Below, in pieces: positions 15,662-23,447 of a stretch of DNA of 64,000 bases. The position numbers and the translations under genes were made by a program. Every line of letters begins with the position of its first letter. Within the stretch, counting starts at the first letter, position 1. The notes under the pieces were generated by a model. That model worked only from the letters and a program-made list of their open reading frames with translations, had not been told where the DNA came from and ran no database searches. The stretch covers positions 4,402,001 to 4,466,000 of the forward strand of contig OZ244832.1 of the NCBI GenBank assembly GCA_965220485.1, in the 5' to 3' direction. The stretch comes from Aldehydirespirator sp965220485. Its GTDB lineage: Bacteria; Actinomycetota; Acidimicrobiia; Acidimicrobiales; Aldehydirespiratoraceae.

Positions 15662-17707
15662 GTGACCCGTCGTTGCCCCTTGTCGGTCGTGCGGGTAGCT
15701 CGCGGGGTCCTCGCGGCAGTGCTGGCCGCGCTGGTCCTGTTCCCGGCTGTCGCCACCGCGCAGGTCACCGAAGCTGAGACCGAAACCGACACCGTCACCG
15801 AAGCTGAGACCGAAACCGACACCGTCACCGAAGCTGAGACCGAAACCGACACCGTCACCGAAGCTGAGACCGAAACCGACACCGACACCGAAGCTGAGAC
15901 CGACCGGGCAACATGCGACGATGCGCCGATCGTGTTCGAGCTTCTGTGCAGAAGCTACGAACTGCTCAAGGAGCACTACGTCGACGAGTTGCCCGACGAG
16001 GATTTGGCCGCTGCCGCTGCCAGGGGAGTACGCGAGGCCGGGCTGGCCCCGCATAGTGGCGAGGCAGCCCCGGCCTGTGCTCTGCCCGCGCCCCCGTTCG
16101 AGCAGGCCTGCATCGAGATCGACGCGGTGGGCGACACCGCGGCCGCGGTCTGGGCCGCCTCCAAGGAGATGTTCGTCTCGCTGGGAGATCCCAACACCTT
16201 CCTTATCCCACCCTCGCAGTACGAGGCGTTGCTGGCGCGCCTCGACAGCGACGTGCCCTACTCGGGTATCGGCCTGAGGTTGGGCCTGCTGGATGGCACG
16301 GTGCCCTGCAAAGAGCTGTCGGAGGCGTGCCGGCTGGTTGTGTCCGAAGTGTTCGCAGGCAGCCCGGCCGAACGGGCCGGTCTGATGGCCGACGACATTG
16401 TTCTGGGCCTGGACGGCTATGTTCCGTCGGGCTCGGGCTGCGGGCTGAGCGATTTGCATTCCTTCGAGCCGGGCAACCTGTTGACGGTGAACGTAGAGCG
16501 GGACGGCCGTGCGATGTCCTTCGAGATGACCGCCGACCGGGTACATGCCCCGGCGGTGGCCGGCAGGACTGTGGCGGGCAGGATCGGCTATCTGCGCCTC
16601 GACACTTTCGGCGCGAACACTGACGATCGACTGGGCCGAGAACTCGAGACACTGCTCGATTCCGGTATCGAGACCCTGGTCGTCGACCTGTTGGGCAACC
16701 CCGGGGGCTACCTGCAAACCGTCATCAACATCGCCAGCATGTTTCTCGACGACGAGCAGGTCGTCATCCAGGAGGTGACCAAGGGCGAGACCCTCCAACA
16801 CCTGGTCAGCGGGCACGGAGGACTTCCGAACCCCGCGTTGCTTCCCATAGCGGTGGCGGTGAACGAATCGTCGGCATCGGCCTCGGAGGTCATGACGCTG
16901 GCACTGCGCGATCACGGCCGGGCCACCGTCGTAGGAACGACCACCTACGGAAAGAGCACTGGCCAGACCAGCCAGGCCCTGGAATCACGTGACGGCACGC
17001 TGCTGGGGGGCGCCCGTGTGACGGTGTTCAGATGGTTCGGCCCGGATGGCGCGAGCGCCGCCGGAGGCATCGAGCCCGACGTGGAACTCGATCTCTCGGG
17101 CTGCTGGCATCCCATCGGGCTCGCCCGCCAGGTGGCAGCCGCGGCGGGGCTGCCCGGTGCCGTGCCGGCCGATGTCGCTCTGGGCAGCGAGCGCTTCGAT
17201 GCCGTGGCGGCTCTGGCCGGTGACGGTGTCCTGTTGGGCACCGGGTGCGGTCCCGGCCTCTTCTGTCCCGGGGATCCGATCCCGCGATGGTTGATGGCGG
17301 TGTGGCTGGTGCGCGTCGTCGACGGCAAGGATCCCGAACCCGTTAGCGCGTCGAGGTTCGTCGATGTGGATGCCGGCCAGTGGTGGGCGGCGCACGCGGA
17401 GCGCCTCGCGGACTTGGGCATCACCTTGGGATGCTCGGCCGAGCCGGCCCGGTACTGTCCCGACGATCCGATGACACGCGCTCAGACGGCGAGCTTCCTG
17501 ACGAGAGCTTTCCGTCTCGATCAGGCTGCGCCCGCGGGGTTCGCCGACACCGGCGCCGACTTCCACGCTGCCGCGATCGACGCTCTGCACGGTGCAGGAA
17601 TCACCAGGGGCTGTTCGCATGATCCGCTCCGGTTCTGTCCGAACCAGGCCACGACACGGGTCCAGATGGCAATATTCCTCCATCGGGCCCGCAGCCGCTC
17701 GAACTGA
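15662..17707 (+). CDS. Secreted S41 protease with SLH-like C-terminus (paralogue of the Calx-beta protease)
   Basis: A 681-residue protein starting at GTG 15662. The signal peptide is 'VARGVLAAVLAALVLFPAV'. Residues ~38-80 are four copies of a ten-residue acidic repeat (TEAETETDTV), encoded by a 30-bp tandem DNA repeat. A PDZ domain ('GSPAERAGLMADDIVLGLDG') and the S41 domain follow, with the Ser in 'NESSASASEVM' and the Lys in 'TTYGKSTGQ'. The C-terminal 180 residues are three cysteine-containing SLH-like repeats ('MTRAQTASFLTRAF', 'CSAEPARYCP'), matching those of the larger protease upstream but without Calx-beta domains. It is likely an exported protease held at the cell surface. Its TGA stop lies inside the first unit of a 41-bp minisatellite. 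Confidence 0.88.
   Translation: MTRRCPLSVVRVARGVLAAVLAALVLFPAVATAQVTEAETETDTVTEAETETDTVTEAETETDTVTEAETETDTDTEAETDRATCDDAPIVFELLCRSYELLKEHYVDELPDEDLAAAAARGVREAGLAPHSGEAAPACALPAPPFEQACIEIDAVGDTAAAVWAASKEMFVSLGDPNTFLIPPSQYEALLARLDSDVPYSGIGLRLGLLDGTVPCKELSEACRLVVSEVFAGSPAERAGLMADDIVLGLDGYVPSGSGCGLSDLHSFEPGNLLTVNVERDGRAMSFEMTADRVHAPAVAGRTVAGRIGYLRLDTFGANTDDRLGRELETLLDSGIETLVVDLLGNPGGYLQTVINIASMFLDDEQVVIQEVTKGETLQHLVSGHGGLPNPALLPIAVAVNESSASASEVMTLALRDHGRATVVGTTTYGKSTGQTSQALESRDGTLLGGARVTVFRWFGPDGASAAGGIEPDVELDLSGCWHPIGLARQVAAAAGLPGAVPADVALGSERFDAVAALAGDGVLLGTGCGPGLFCPGDPIPRWLMAVWLVRVVDGKDPEPVSASRFVDVDAGQWWAAHAERLADLGITLGCSAEPARYCPDDPMTRAQTASFLTRAFRLDQAAPAGFADTGADFHAAAIDALHGAGITRGCSHDPLRFCPNQATTRVQMAIFLHRARSRSN
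15773..15902 (+). repeat. 30-bp tandem repeat inside the second S41 protease gene
   Basis: Four copies of a unit containing GAAGCTGAGACCGAAACCG, in frame, encode the acidic decapeptide repeat just after the signal peptide. The last copy differs by one codon (Asp for Val). Copy number is likely to vary between strains. Confidence 0.9.
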
Positions 17708-18038
17708 CGGCGTGGGTCCGGGTTCGGGTCTGCAACCGCTCGAACTGACGGCGTGGGTCCGGGTTCGGGTCTGCAACCGCTCGAACTGACGGCGTGGGTC
17801 CGGGTTCGGGTCTGCAACCGCTCGAACTGACGGCGTGGGTCCGGGTTCGGGTCTGCAACCGCTCGAACTGACGGCACGGGTCCGGGTTCGGGTCTGCAAC
17901 CGCTCGAACTGACGGCACGGGTCCGGGTTCGGGTCTGCAACCGCTCGAACTGACGGCACGGGTCCGGGTTCGGGCCCGCAACCGCTCGAACTGACGGCAC
18001 GGGTCCGGGTTCGGGCCCGCAACCGCTCGAACTGACGG
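17698..18038. repeat. 41-bp minisatellite, eight copies plus a partial, seeded at a stop codon
   Basis: Units start CTCGAACTGACGGC at 17698, 17739, 17780, 17821, 17862, 17903, 17944, 17985 and 18026, at an exact 41-bp period. The first unit contains the last codons and the TGA stop of the S41 protease gene. Two sub-variants (GCGTGGGT and GCACGGGT; TCTGC and CCCGC) occur in blocks, so expansion was stepwise. The array ends about 28 bp before the map start codon. Confidence 0.92.
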
Positions 18039-18065
18039 CTTCGGCGGCCTCTAGCCTGTGAAGTG

Positions 18066-19025
18066 ATGGCGAAGCGGAAGCGGAGGGTTGCCGCCGGTAT
18101 GGGCGCGAGCAGCATCCCGGCTTCGATTCCGCCGGTGCGGCCGGGGCTGGTGAGTTCCCGGCGGCGGGTGCCTTCCGGCATCGAGCGCCCGCCCTACGCC
18201 CTGCTGCCCGGCGGGGAGCCCGACCCTCCGGTGTCGTCCCTGGCGCGGACCCCGGCCGAGCTCGACGCCATGCGACGCACCGGAGCGCTCGCCGCCGAGG
18301 TACTGATGGCAGCCTGCGAGCAGGTGCGGGTCGGGGTGGCCACCGACGCCATCGACCGTTTCGTGCACGACGCGGCGGTGGCCGCGGGCGCCTATCCGAG
18401 CCCGCTCGGCTACCGGGGCTATCCGAAGTCGGTGTGCACGTCGGTCAACGAGGTGATCTGCCACGGAATCCCCGACTCGCGCCGGCTGGCCTCCGGCGAC
18501 ATCATCAACATCGACGTCACCGTGTACCGGGAGGGCGTCCACGGCGACACGTCGGTGACGCTGATGATCGGCGAGGTGGACGAGCACTCCCGGCGGCTCG
18601 TGGCCGAGACCCGGGTCGCGCTGTACAAGGGCATCGGGGCCGTGAAGGAGGGGGCGGTCGTGTCGGACATCGGACGGGCCATCCAGAACCATGCTTTGAG
18701 GCACGGACTCGGCGTGGTGCGAGAGTTCATCGGCCACGGTGTCGGCACGGAGTTCCACTCCGGCCTGCAGGTGCCCCACTACTACGACCGGGGGGCCTCG
18801 ACGGTTCTTGGCGACGCCGTGACCTTCACGATCGAGCCGATGCTCACGCTGGGTTCGCCTCAGGCCGCGATGTGGGACGACGGGTGGACCGCGGTCACCG
18901 TCGACGGCCGCCGCACCGCCCAGTTCGAGCACACCCTGGCCTGCACCGCCGGAGGCGCGGAGATCCTGACCCGCACATCGGCGGGGGAGTGCGCCCACGA
19001 CCTGTTCACCGAGCCGGTCGGCTAG
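18066..19025 (+). CDS. map: Methionine aminopeptidase, type I
   Basis: A 319-residue enzyme that removes N-terminal Met from nascent proteins. The first ~45 residues form a basic extension with 'PSGIERPPYALLPGGEP', as in the longer actinobacterial MapB type. Metal ligands are visible in 'IINIDVTVYREGVHGDTSVT' (two Asp), 'FIGHGVGTEFHS' (His), 'FTIEPMLTLG' (Glu) and 'AQFEHTLACT' (Glu). The substrate-site His lies in 'NEVICHGIPD'. GTG 18063 and ATG 18066 are adjacent possible starts; ATG is preferred. It is a housekeeping gene directly after the minisatellite, so the repeat array forms its upstream region. Confidence 0.93.
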   Translation: MAKRKRRVAAGMGASSIPASIPPVRPGLVSSRRRVPSGIERPPYALLPGGEPDPPVSSLARTPAELDAMRRTGALAAEVLMAACEQVRVGVATDAIDRFVHDAAVAAGAYPSPLGYRGYPKSVCTSVNEVICHGIPDSRRLASGDIINIDVTVYREGVHGDTSVTLMIGEVDEHSRRLVAETRVALYKGIGAVKEGAVVSDIGRAIQNHALRHGLGVVREFIGHGVGTEFHSGLQVPHYYDRGASTVLGDAVTFTIEPMLTLGSPQAAMWDDGWTAVTVDGRRTAQFEHTLACTAGGAEILTRTSAGECAHDLFTEPVG

Positions 19026-19051
19026 CTGCAGCGAGTCTTCGGTCCGCTGGG

Positions 19052-19153
19052 GTCGAGTGCGAATCCGCGGTCCCGGCGGTTCTCGGTCGAGTGCGAATCC
19101 GCGGTCCCGGCGGTTCTCGGTCGAGTGCGAATCCGCGGTCCCGGCGGTTCTCG
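19052..19153. repeat. 34-bp tandem repeat, three copies, after map
   Basis: The unit starting GTCGAGTGCGAATCCGCGG occurs at 19052, 19086 and 19120, and the first seven bases recur at 19154. It lies 26 bp beyond the map stop codon, between map and the convergent vsr gene. Confidence 0.85.
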
Positions 19154-19214
19154 GTCGAGTTTCGTGCCGTAGGTGCACAGAACTCGCCCCAAGAATCAGG
19201 TGTGAATCGGGACG

Positions 19215-19670
19215 CTAGCCGCCGTCCCCTTCGGTCTTCGCCAGGTTGGCCCGGACGCGGTCTTGCACCCGGTCCGCCACGGTCTCGGGGTCCTCGTGCT
19301 CCCAGAACCGCAGGACGGTCCATCCTGCCTGCTCCAGGTAGTGGCTGGTCTCGGCGTCTCTCTCGATGTTGCCGGCGATCTTGGCCGCCCAGTACTCGGA
19401 GTTGGTGGCGGGCTGGGTGTGGTGCTCGGGGCAGCCGTGCCAGTAGCAGCCGTCCACGAACACCGCGATCCTGGTCTTGCGCAGCACCATGTCGGCGGTG
19501 CGGGGAATCTCGGGCTGGGGCCGGGCCGCAACCCTGAAGCGGATGCCGCGCCGGTGCACCGCGGACCGCACGGCCAGTTCGGGCTTGGTATCGCGGCTTC
19601 GGTTGCCCTGCATCGACTTGCGCGTCGCAGGCGACGAAGCCCAAGAGCCGCTCCCGGAGCCCCCGGCCAT
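19215..19670 (-). CDS. vsr: Very short patch repair (Vsr) DNA mismatch endonuclease
   Basis: About 151 residues. Vsr landmarks are 'ATRKSMQGNRSRDTKPELAV' near the N-terminus, 'RTADMVLRKTRIAVFVDGCY' with the catalytic Asp, 'WHGCPEHH' with metal/zinc-site Cys and His residues, and 'LEQAGWTVLRFWEHE' near the C-terminus. Vsr nicks 5' of a T in T:G mismatches arising from deamination of 5-methylcytosine. It normally sits next to the matching cytosine methyltransferase; none is seen here. ATG 19670 is chosen because a start at 19613 would remove the conserved 'RKSM' segment; 19682 is also possible. Confidence 0.85.
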   Translation of the reverse strand: MAGGSGSGSWASSPATRKSMQGNRSRDTKPELAVRSAVHRRGIRFRVAARPQPEIPRTADMVLRKTRIAVFVDGCYWHGCPEHHTQPATNSEYWAAKIAGNIERDAETSHYLEQAGWTVLRFWEHEDPETVADRVQDRVRANLAKTEGDGG

Positions 19671-19882
19671 GTGCCGGACCATAGCGGATGCCCGTGCCCT
19701 GTTCGCGGCTGCGCACAGAGGCCGATCGCGGCCAATGATCGAGCCCATCCGATAGCGCAAATGAAGCAACCGGCTGCCACCCATCCCCACATTCACATGT
19801 GTGGCATATTTTCTGGCATAGAGTCGGAACACGCCTGACCTCTGAAGGCAGGCCGCGAGTCCCAGACGAACAGAGGTGAGCA

Positions 19883-20512
19883 ATGGAGACAGCAAGCATG
19901 CGGTCCCTTCGACAGAAGGCACGAGTGCTGGACGAATTGGGTGAGAAGGTGCTGGACGGGTTTGCCGCGGCCGTGGAAGAGGCACGCCGGGATCTTGCGA
20001 CATACCGGGAGAGTTTGCCTGAAGTCGCCGCGCAATCGTCCGCCCGGGGGCTCGCCAACTGGATCCACGACCGGGTCTGGCACCACACTTGCCAGCTGCT
20101 GGACTCGGTCGACGGTGTAGTCCTCTACGAGAAGGGTGTCGTGCGGGAGATCATCGTCAACGATCGCTACCGGCTGCGTGTCAAGCGGCACCGAGCCCCG
20201 GCCGCGGTGTCTACGTATCCGACTCAGGGTGCGATGGACTTTATGGAGCAGCCGGATGGACAGTTCGTGCTCGCCGGGATGGAGCAGCTGCGTCTGATCG
20301 TCGGCTACGAGTGGGACGCTGACCGCGGCGAGATGGGCCCGGCCGTGCTGTCCATGAGGCACGGCATCGAGAACGTCCTATGGGTGCATGAACTCACGAG
20401 CGCTCACCTGTCGGCGCCGCAGTTGCCGCGTCGGGTTGCACCGGCTGCGGCCGTCGTGCGTTCCCGACTTGCGGGGATGGGCGACGACGTGCAGCGTTCT
20501 GTCGAAGCATGA
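19883..20512 (+). CDS. Unknown protein coupled to an ImmA/IrrE peptidase gene
   Basis: A 209-residue protein that I cannot assign to a family. The N-terminal ~60 residues are helical and charged ('VLDELGEKVLDGFAAAVEEA'). A central region has strand-like segments ('VVLYEKGVVREIIVNDRYRL') and the C-terminus is Ala/Arg-rich. It has no signal peptide or membrane segment. Its stop overlaps the ATG of the next gene by 4 bp, so the pair is co-translated. In two-gene modules of this shape, the partner of an ImmA/IrrE peptidase is often a toxin or a regulator that the peptidase cleaves; that role is only inferred here. GAGGTGAG precedes the ATG at a suitable distance, supporting the start. Confidence 0.7.
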   Translation: METASMRSLRQKARVLDELGEKVLDGFAAAVEEARRDLATYRESLPEVAAQSSARGLANWIHDRVWHHTCQLLDSVDGVVLYEKGVVREIIVNDRYRLRVKRHRAPAAVSTYPTQGAMDFMEQPDGQFVLAGMEQLRLIVGYEWDADRGEMGPAVLSMRHGIENVLWVHELTSAHLSAPQLPRRVAPAAAVVRSRLAGMGDDVQRSVEA

Positions 20513-21561
20513 GCCTCGGCGAAGCCCTCGTCACGGTTCGCCGTGCTCGGGGCATGACGCAGGAGGCGCTGGCTGACGCCGCCTCGGTTACTCAGGCAGC
20601 GCTGTCGCGGTATGAGAACGACCTGCGCGATCCCAGCGGCGAGGCCCTCGACACGCTTGCCGCAGCCTTGGGCGTGACCCCGTCGTTCCTGCAGGGCAGG
20701 AGTCGGATGAGGGGAGGCTTCATGGTGGATGCCCACATGCGGCGGCGCCGGACTGCCAAGCCCACGGTGTGGCGGCGGCTCGAAGCGAGCCTGAACGTGT
20801 ACCGGGTCCATCTCGACCTGCTGCTCAGGGAGGTGGAGGTGGAGCCTTCGCTTGTGCTGCCGGTGTTCGATCCCTTGGAGTACGCGCCCGAGGACGCGGC
20901 GAGGATTGTGCGCATGCAATGGAGGCTGCCGTCGGGGCCGGTGCGAGACCTGGTGGGATGGTTTGAGGCGGCAGGGTGCCTGGTTGTGGCTGAGGACTTC
21001 GGCGCAGTGACCGGTGGCGGGCGGGTGGACGGGCTGTCGCAGTGGGTTACCGACTGGCCGGTGATGCTCGTTAACGACCGGGCGCCGACCGACCGCCTGC
21101 GGCTCACATTGGCGCACGAACTGGGTCACCTGTGCCTGCACAGCGCCGAGTTGGGCGGCGATCCCGAGGAGGAGGCCAACGCCTTCGCGGCCGAGTTCCT
21201 GATGCCGGCGGAGGTGATCCGCCCGGAGCTGCGAGGCCTGAGCCTCAGCAAGCTCCACGCGCTCAAGCGGTACTGGGGCGTGTCGATGCAGGCCCTCATC
21301 GAGCGCGCCCACCGGCTCGGCACCCTGTCAGCCCAGCAGCGTACGAACCTCTACAAGGCTCTCAGCAGCCGGGGTTGGCGCACGAGGGAGCCCCTCAGCG
21401 AGGAGTTGGGGCCCGAGCGGCCGGGTCTCGTGGAGCGGCTCGGCAAGACCCTGCTCGACCGAGGCCTGACTCCAGACGAGGTGGCCCTTATCGCAGGCGT
21501 CGCGGCCAGCCCGGCAGATCGCCCATTCTTCCTGCCCAAGCCCCATCTCGCAGCAGTGTGA
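20509..21561 (+). CDS. XRE helix-turn-helix / ImmA-IrrE metallopeptidase fusion
   Basis: A 350-residue protein. Residues ~5-60 are an XRE-type HTH ('VRRARGMTQEALADAASVTQ', 'LSRYENDLRDPSGEALDTLA'). Residues ~170-260 are an ImmA/IrrE (Peptidase M78) domain with the zinc-binding signature 'LAHELGHLCLHS' and a third ligand Glu in 'EEEANAFAAEFLMP'. Such proteins regulate mobile elements, toxin-antitoxin pairs and stress responses by cleaving a repressor or partner. It overlaps the upstream unknown gene by 4 bp, which makes that protein the likely partner or target. It sits between vsr and an MNT-HEPN gene, at the border of the defence island. Confidence 0.88.
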   Translation: MSLGEALVTVRRARGMTQEALADAASVTQAALSRYENDLRDPSGEALDTLAAALGVTPSFLQGRSRMRGGFMVDAHMRRRRTAKPTVWRRLEASLNVYRVHLDLLLREVEVEPSLVLPVFDPLEYAPEDAARIVRMQWRLPSGPVRDLVGWFEAAGCLVVAEDFGAVTGGGRVDGLSQWVTDWPVMLVNDRAPTDRLRLTLAHELGHLCLHSAELGGDPEEEANAFAAEFLMPAEVIRPELRGLSLSKLHALKRYWGVSMQALIERAHRLGTLSAQQRTNLYKALSSRGWRTREPLSEELGPERPGLVERLGKTLLDRGLTPDEVALIAGVAASPADRPFFLPKPHLAAV

Positions 21562-21736
21562 CGCCGCGCGCGGATCCCGGTCGACGTCTCGGAGCGGCCA
21601 CGGATGTCGCCAGTGATCTACAAGGTGGCCGGCGTTCCGACTAGCCGTCGACGAGCACCGGCGATCCTGGTCTCTTGCGCAGGCCGCCGGCTCGGTGCCG
21701 TGAGGTGGGGACGGGGGACGGGACTAGCGTGGGGTT

Positions 21737-22741
21737 GTGGCTCTGGTGACTCAAAGCGTTGCTCCAACGCTCGACGACGCGCGCCGGGCCGCGCATGCGT
21801 TGGTTGGAGCCGGGGCGCGCGAGGTGTGGCTGTACGGCTCGGTGGCCCGGGGCGAGTCGGAGCCGGGCAGCGACATCGACCTGGTGGCGGTGCTCGACGA
21901 CTTGGAGTACCGGCGGCGGCTTCGCACCAAGCGCGAGCTGCAGGACGTGGCCCGGGCGGCTTGCGGTCGCCGGGTGGAGGTGCTGGTCACGGACCGGCCT
22001 GAGTGGCGGATCCAGCGCGAGCAGGTTTCATCCTCGTTCATATCGGCTATATCATGTGATTTAGAGCTATTAGCATGTAGTTCTGTCACAGAGGCTGACG
22101 TGGATTGGGGCAAGGACCAGGTCATGGCGACTTCGAATGATGAGCTGGCGCTGGAGCGGTTGAGGGGCGTGCTGTTGAACCTCACCAAGATCGAAGCGAG
22201 CCGCACGCCGAGCCCGGTCGAGCGGGACTCGGCCGAAGACGACGACCCCGGCGACTACCTGCTGGTGCGGGGCGGGCGTCTGGTGATGCTGTGCGAGGCG
22301 GCCGACATGGCGGTGGAGAACGCCGCCAAGGCGGTGGGGGTGCTCTCGGGCGTGAAGGCCCAGACATTGTGGGAGCACGACGTGGGCGCGATCGTCGGCG
22401 CGCTGGACGACGAGGACACCGACGCCTTCCGCGAGCTGCTGGCGATGGCGCCGGAGCTGGTCAAGTCGCCCGACTACGTGTCGATGTGGCGGACCCGGGG
22501 TGCTTACGGCAGCCCCACCGAGGGCATGACCGCCCAGGAGGTCGCCTCCCCGGCCTTCGCCCGGGCCATCGGCGTGATCGCCTGCGACGTGGCCGACTAC
22601 GCGGCCGGGGCGATGCAGCGCCGCATTGGCGACCACCAGGATGTGGACGACGTGCTCAGGTGGGCCGCAAGGGTCGGCTCAGGCCTTCGTCACCGCGACG
22701 TGGCTACCGGCGAACCGGCCCAGCCCTGCTCCGGACCGTAG
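21737..22741 (+). CDS. MNT-HEPN single-chain protein (nucleotidyltransferase + HEPN), defence/toxin-antitoxin type
   Basis: A 334-residue protein starting at GTG 21737. Residues ~10-110 are a minimal nucleotidyltransferase with the GS...DxD motif 'YGSVARGESEPGSDIDLVAV' and the later block 'VEVLVTDRPEW'. Residues ~165-300 are a HEPN domain, seen from 'MLCEAADMAVENAAKAVGV' and 'LWEHDVGAIVGAL'. In MNT/HEPN toxin-antitoxin pairs the MNT protein AMPylates the HEPN RNase toxin to silence it; here both are fused. A clear paralogue lies at 47137-48180, on the other side of the CRISPR-Cas locus. The short low-GC stretch at 22040-22085 stands out inside this gene. Toxin or defence function is inferred from family and location. 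Confidence 0.8.
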   Translation: MALVTQSVAPTLDDARRAAHALVGAGAREVWLYGSVARGESEPGSDIDLVAVLDDLEYRRRLRTKRELQDVARAACGRRVEVLVTDRPEWRIQREQVSSSFISAISCDLELLACSSVTEADVDWGKDQVMATSNDELALERLRGVLLNLTKIEASRTPSPVERDSAEDDDPGDYLLVRGGRLVMLCEAADMAVENAAKAVGVLSGVKAQTLWEHDVGAIVGALDDEDTDAFRELLAMAPELVKSPDYVSMWRTRGAYGSPTEGMTAQEVASPAFARAIGVIACDVADYAAGAMQRRIGDHQDVDDVLRWAARVGSGLRHRDVATGEPAQPCSGP

Positions 22742-22806
22742 GCGATCCCGGAGGGCGAAGCTCGAGCCCGAAGTGGTACTTGGGAGCGTCGATGCAGGTC
22801 CCGGCG

Positions 22807-22986
22807 TCAGCCTCGATCCAGTTCTTCGAGCGGGACGGCCAGGGAGGGATCGTCGAGCACGGCCTCGATGCGAGCAAGTCGCTCGGCGTCGCGCCAGACA
22901 GCCTGCTCGGCCTTGGTGAGCGGTGGCGTGGTTGTCGCCGCTGCCTGTGTGGGGCGAGTGGGAGCGGGCCCCCGGAAGATTGACAT
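22807..22986 (-). CDS. Possible small protein (59 aa) downstream of the cas operon
   Basis: Reading minus strand from ATG 22986 gives 'MSIFRGPAPTRPT', a Thr/Pro/Ala stretch, and then a helical, well-balanced segment 'LTKAEQAVWRDAERLARIEA' ending 'PLEELDRG' before TGA. Its amino-acid mix looks like real protein rather than a shadow frame, and no better gene occupies the interval. It is too short to assign. It lies convergent to the MNT-HEPN gene and 156 bp beyond cas2 on the same strand as the cas genes. No recognised domain; it may be non-coding. Confidence 0.35.
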   Translation of the reverse strand: MSIFRGPAPTRPTQAAATTTPPLTKAEQAVWRDAERLARIEAVLDDPSLAVPLEELDRG

Positions 22987-23141
22987 CGTTATTCAGGATA
23001 CCATGACGAACTACCACGCTCAATGAAGCCGGGAGCCCGCTCCTCGCCTACCGTAGAACATACAGATCGGTCAGACGAGCGTCTGGCCTCTGACTTCAGT
23101 GCCGTCGAGTTCCGCAGCGGCATCAGACCGTTCAGCGCGCA

Positions 23142-23432
23142 TCAGAGAATCCAGGGCTCCTCCACCTCGCGTTTGCTCGCAATGCCCATCACGGTCTTGG
23201 ACTCTGAGATCGGCCCCGCGAAGCGATAGATGTGGACGCAGTCCTGCTGAGCGTCGATGATGCTCTCAAGTTCGTAGCGCAGCGTTGCGTACCGGGCGGG
23301 AGTCAGCCGGCACTCGAAGACCGACAGTTGCACTCGGTTGCCATATTCGCAGCACAGGTCGTGCACGGCGCGCAGCCGTTTGGCGCCCGCTCCTTGCGTG
23401 TCGGCTATGTCGTAAGTCACGAGCAGGTCCAT
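23142..23432 (-). CDS. cas2: CRISPR-associated Cas2
   Basis: A 96-residue ferredoxin-like protein. Typical Cas2 features are the first strand 'MDLLVTYDIADTQGAGAKRL' with the conserved Asp in 'TYDI', 'YGNRVQLSVFECRLT' at residues 30-45, and 'DCVHIYRFAG' near the C-terminus. Cas2 forms the central dimer of the Cas1-Cas2 spacer integrase. It is the last gene of the cas operon and starts 15 bp after the cas1 stop. An extended C-terminal tail 'ASKREVEEPWIL' follows the fold, as in many Cas2 proteins where it contacts Cas1. Confidence 0.95.
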   Translation of the reverse strand: MDLLVTYDIADTQGAGAKRLRAVHDLCCEYGNRVQLSVFECRLTPARYATLRYELESIIDAQQDCVHIYRFAGPISESKTVMGIASKREVEEPWIL

Positions 23433-23447
23433 GACGGCAGTCGGGGC

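Noticed and set aside
22291..22983. Alternative frame of 230 codons within and after the MNT-HEPN gene
   Set aside because: Shadow of the MNT-HEPN coding frame for most of its length.
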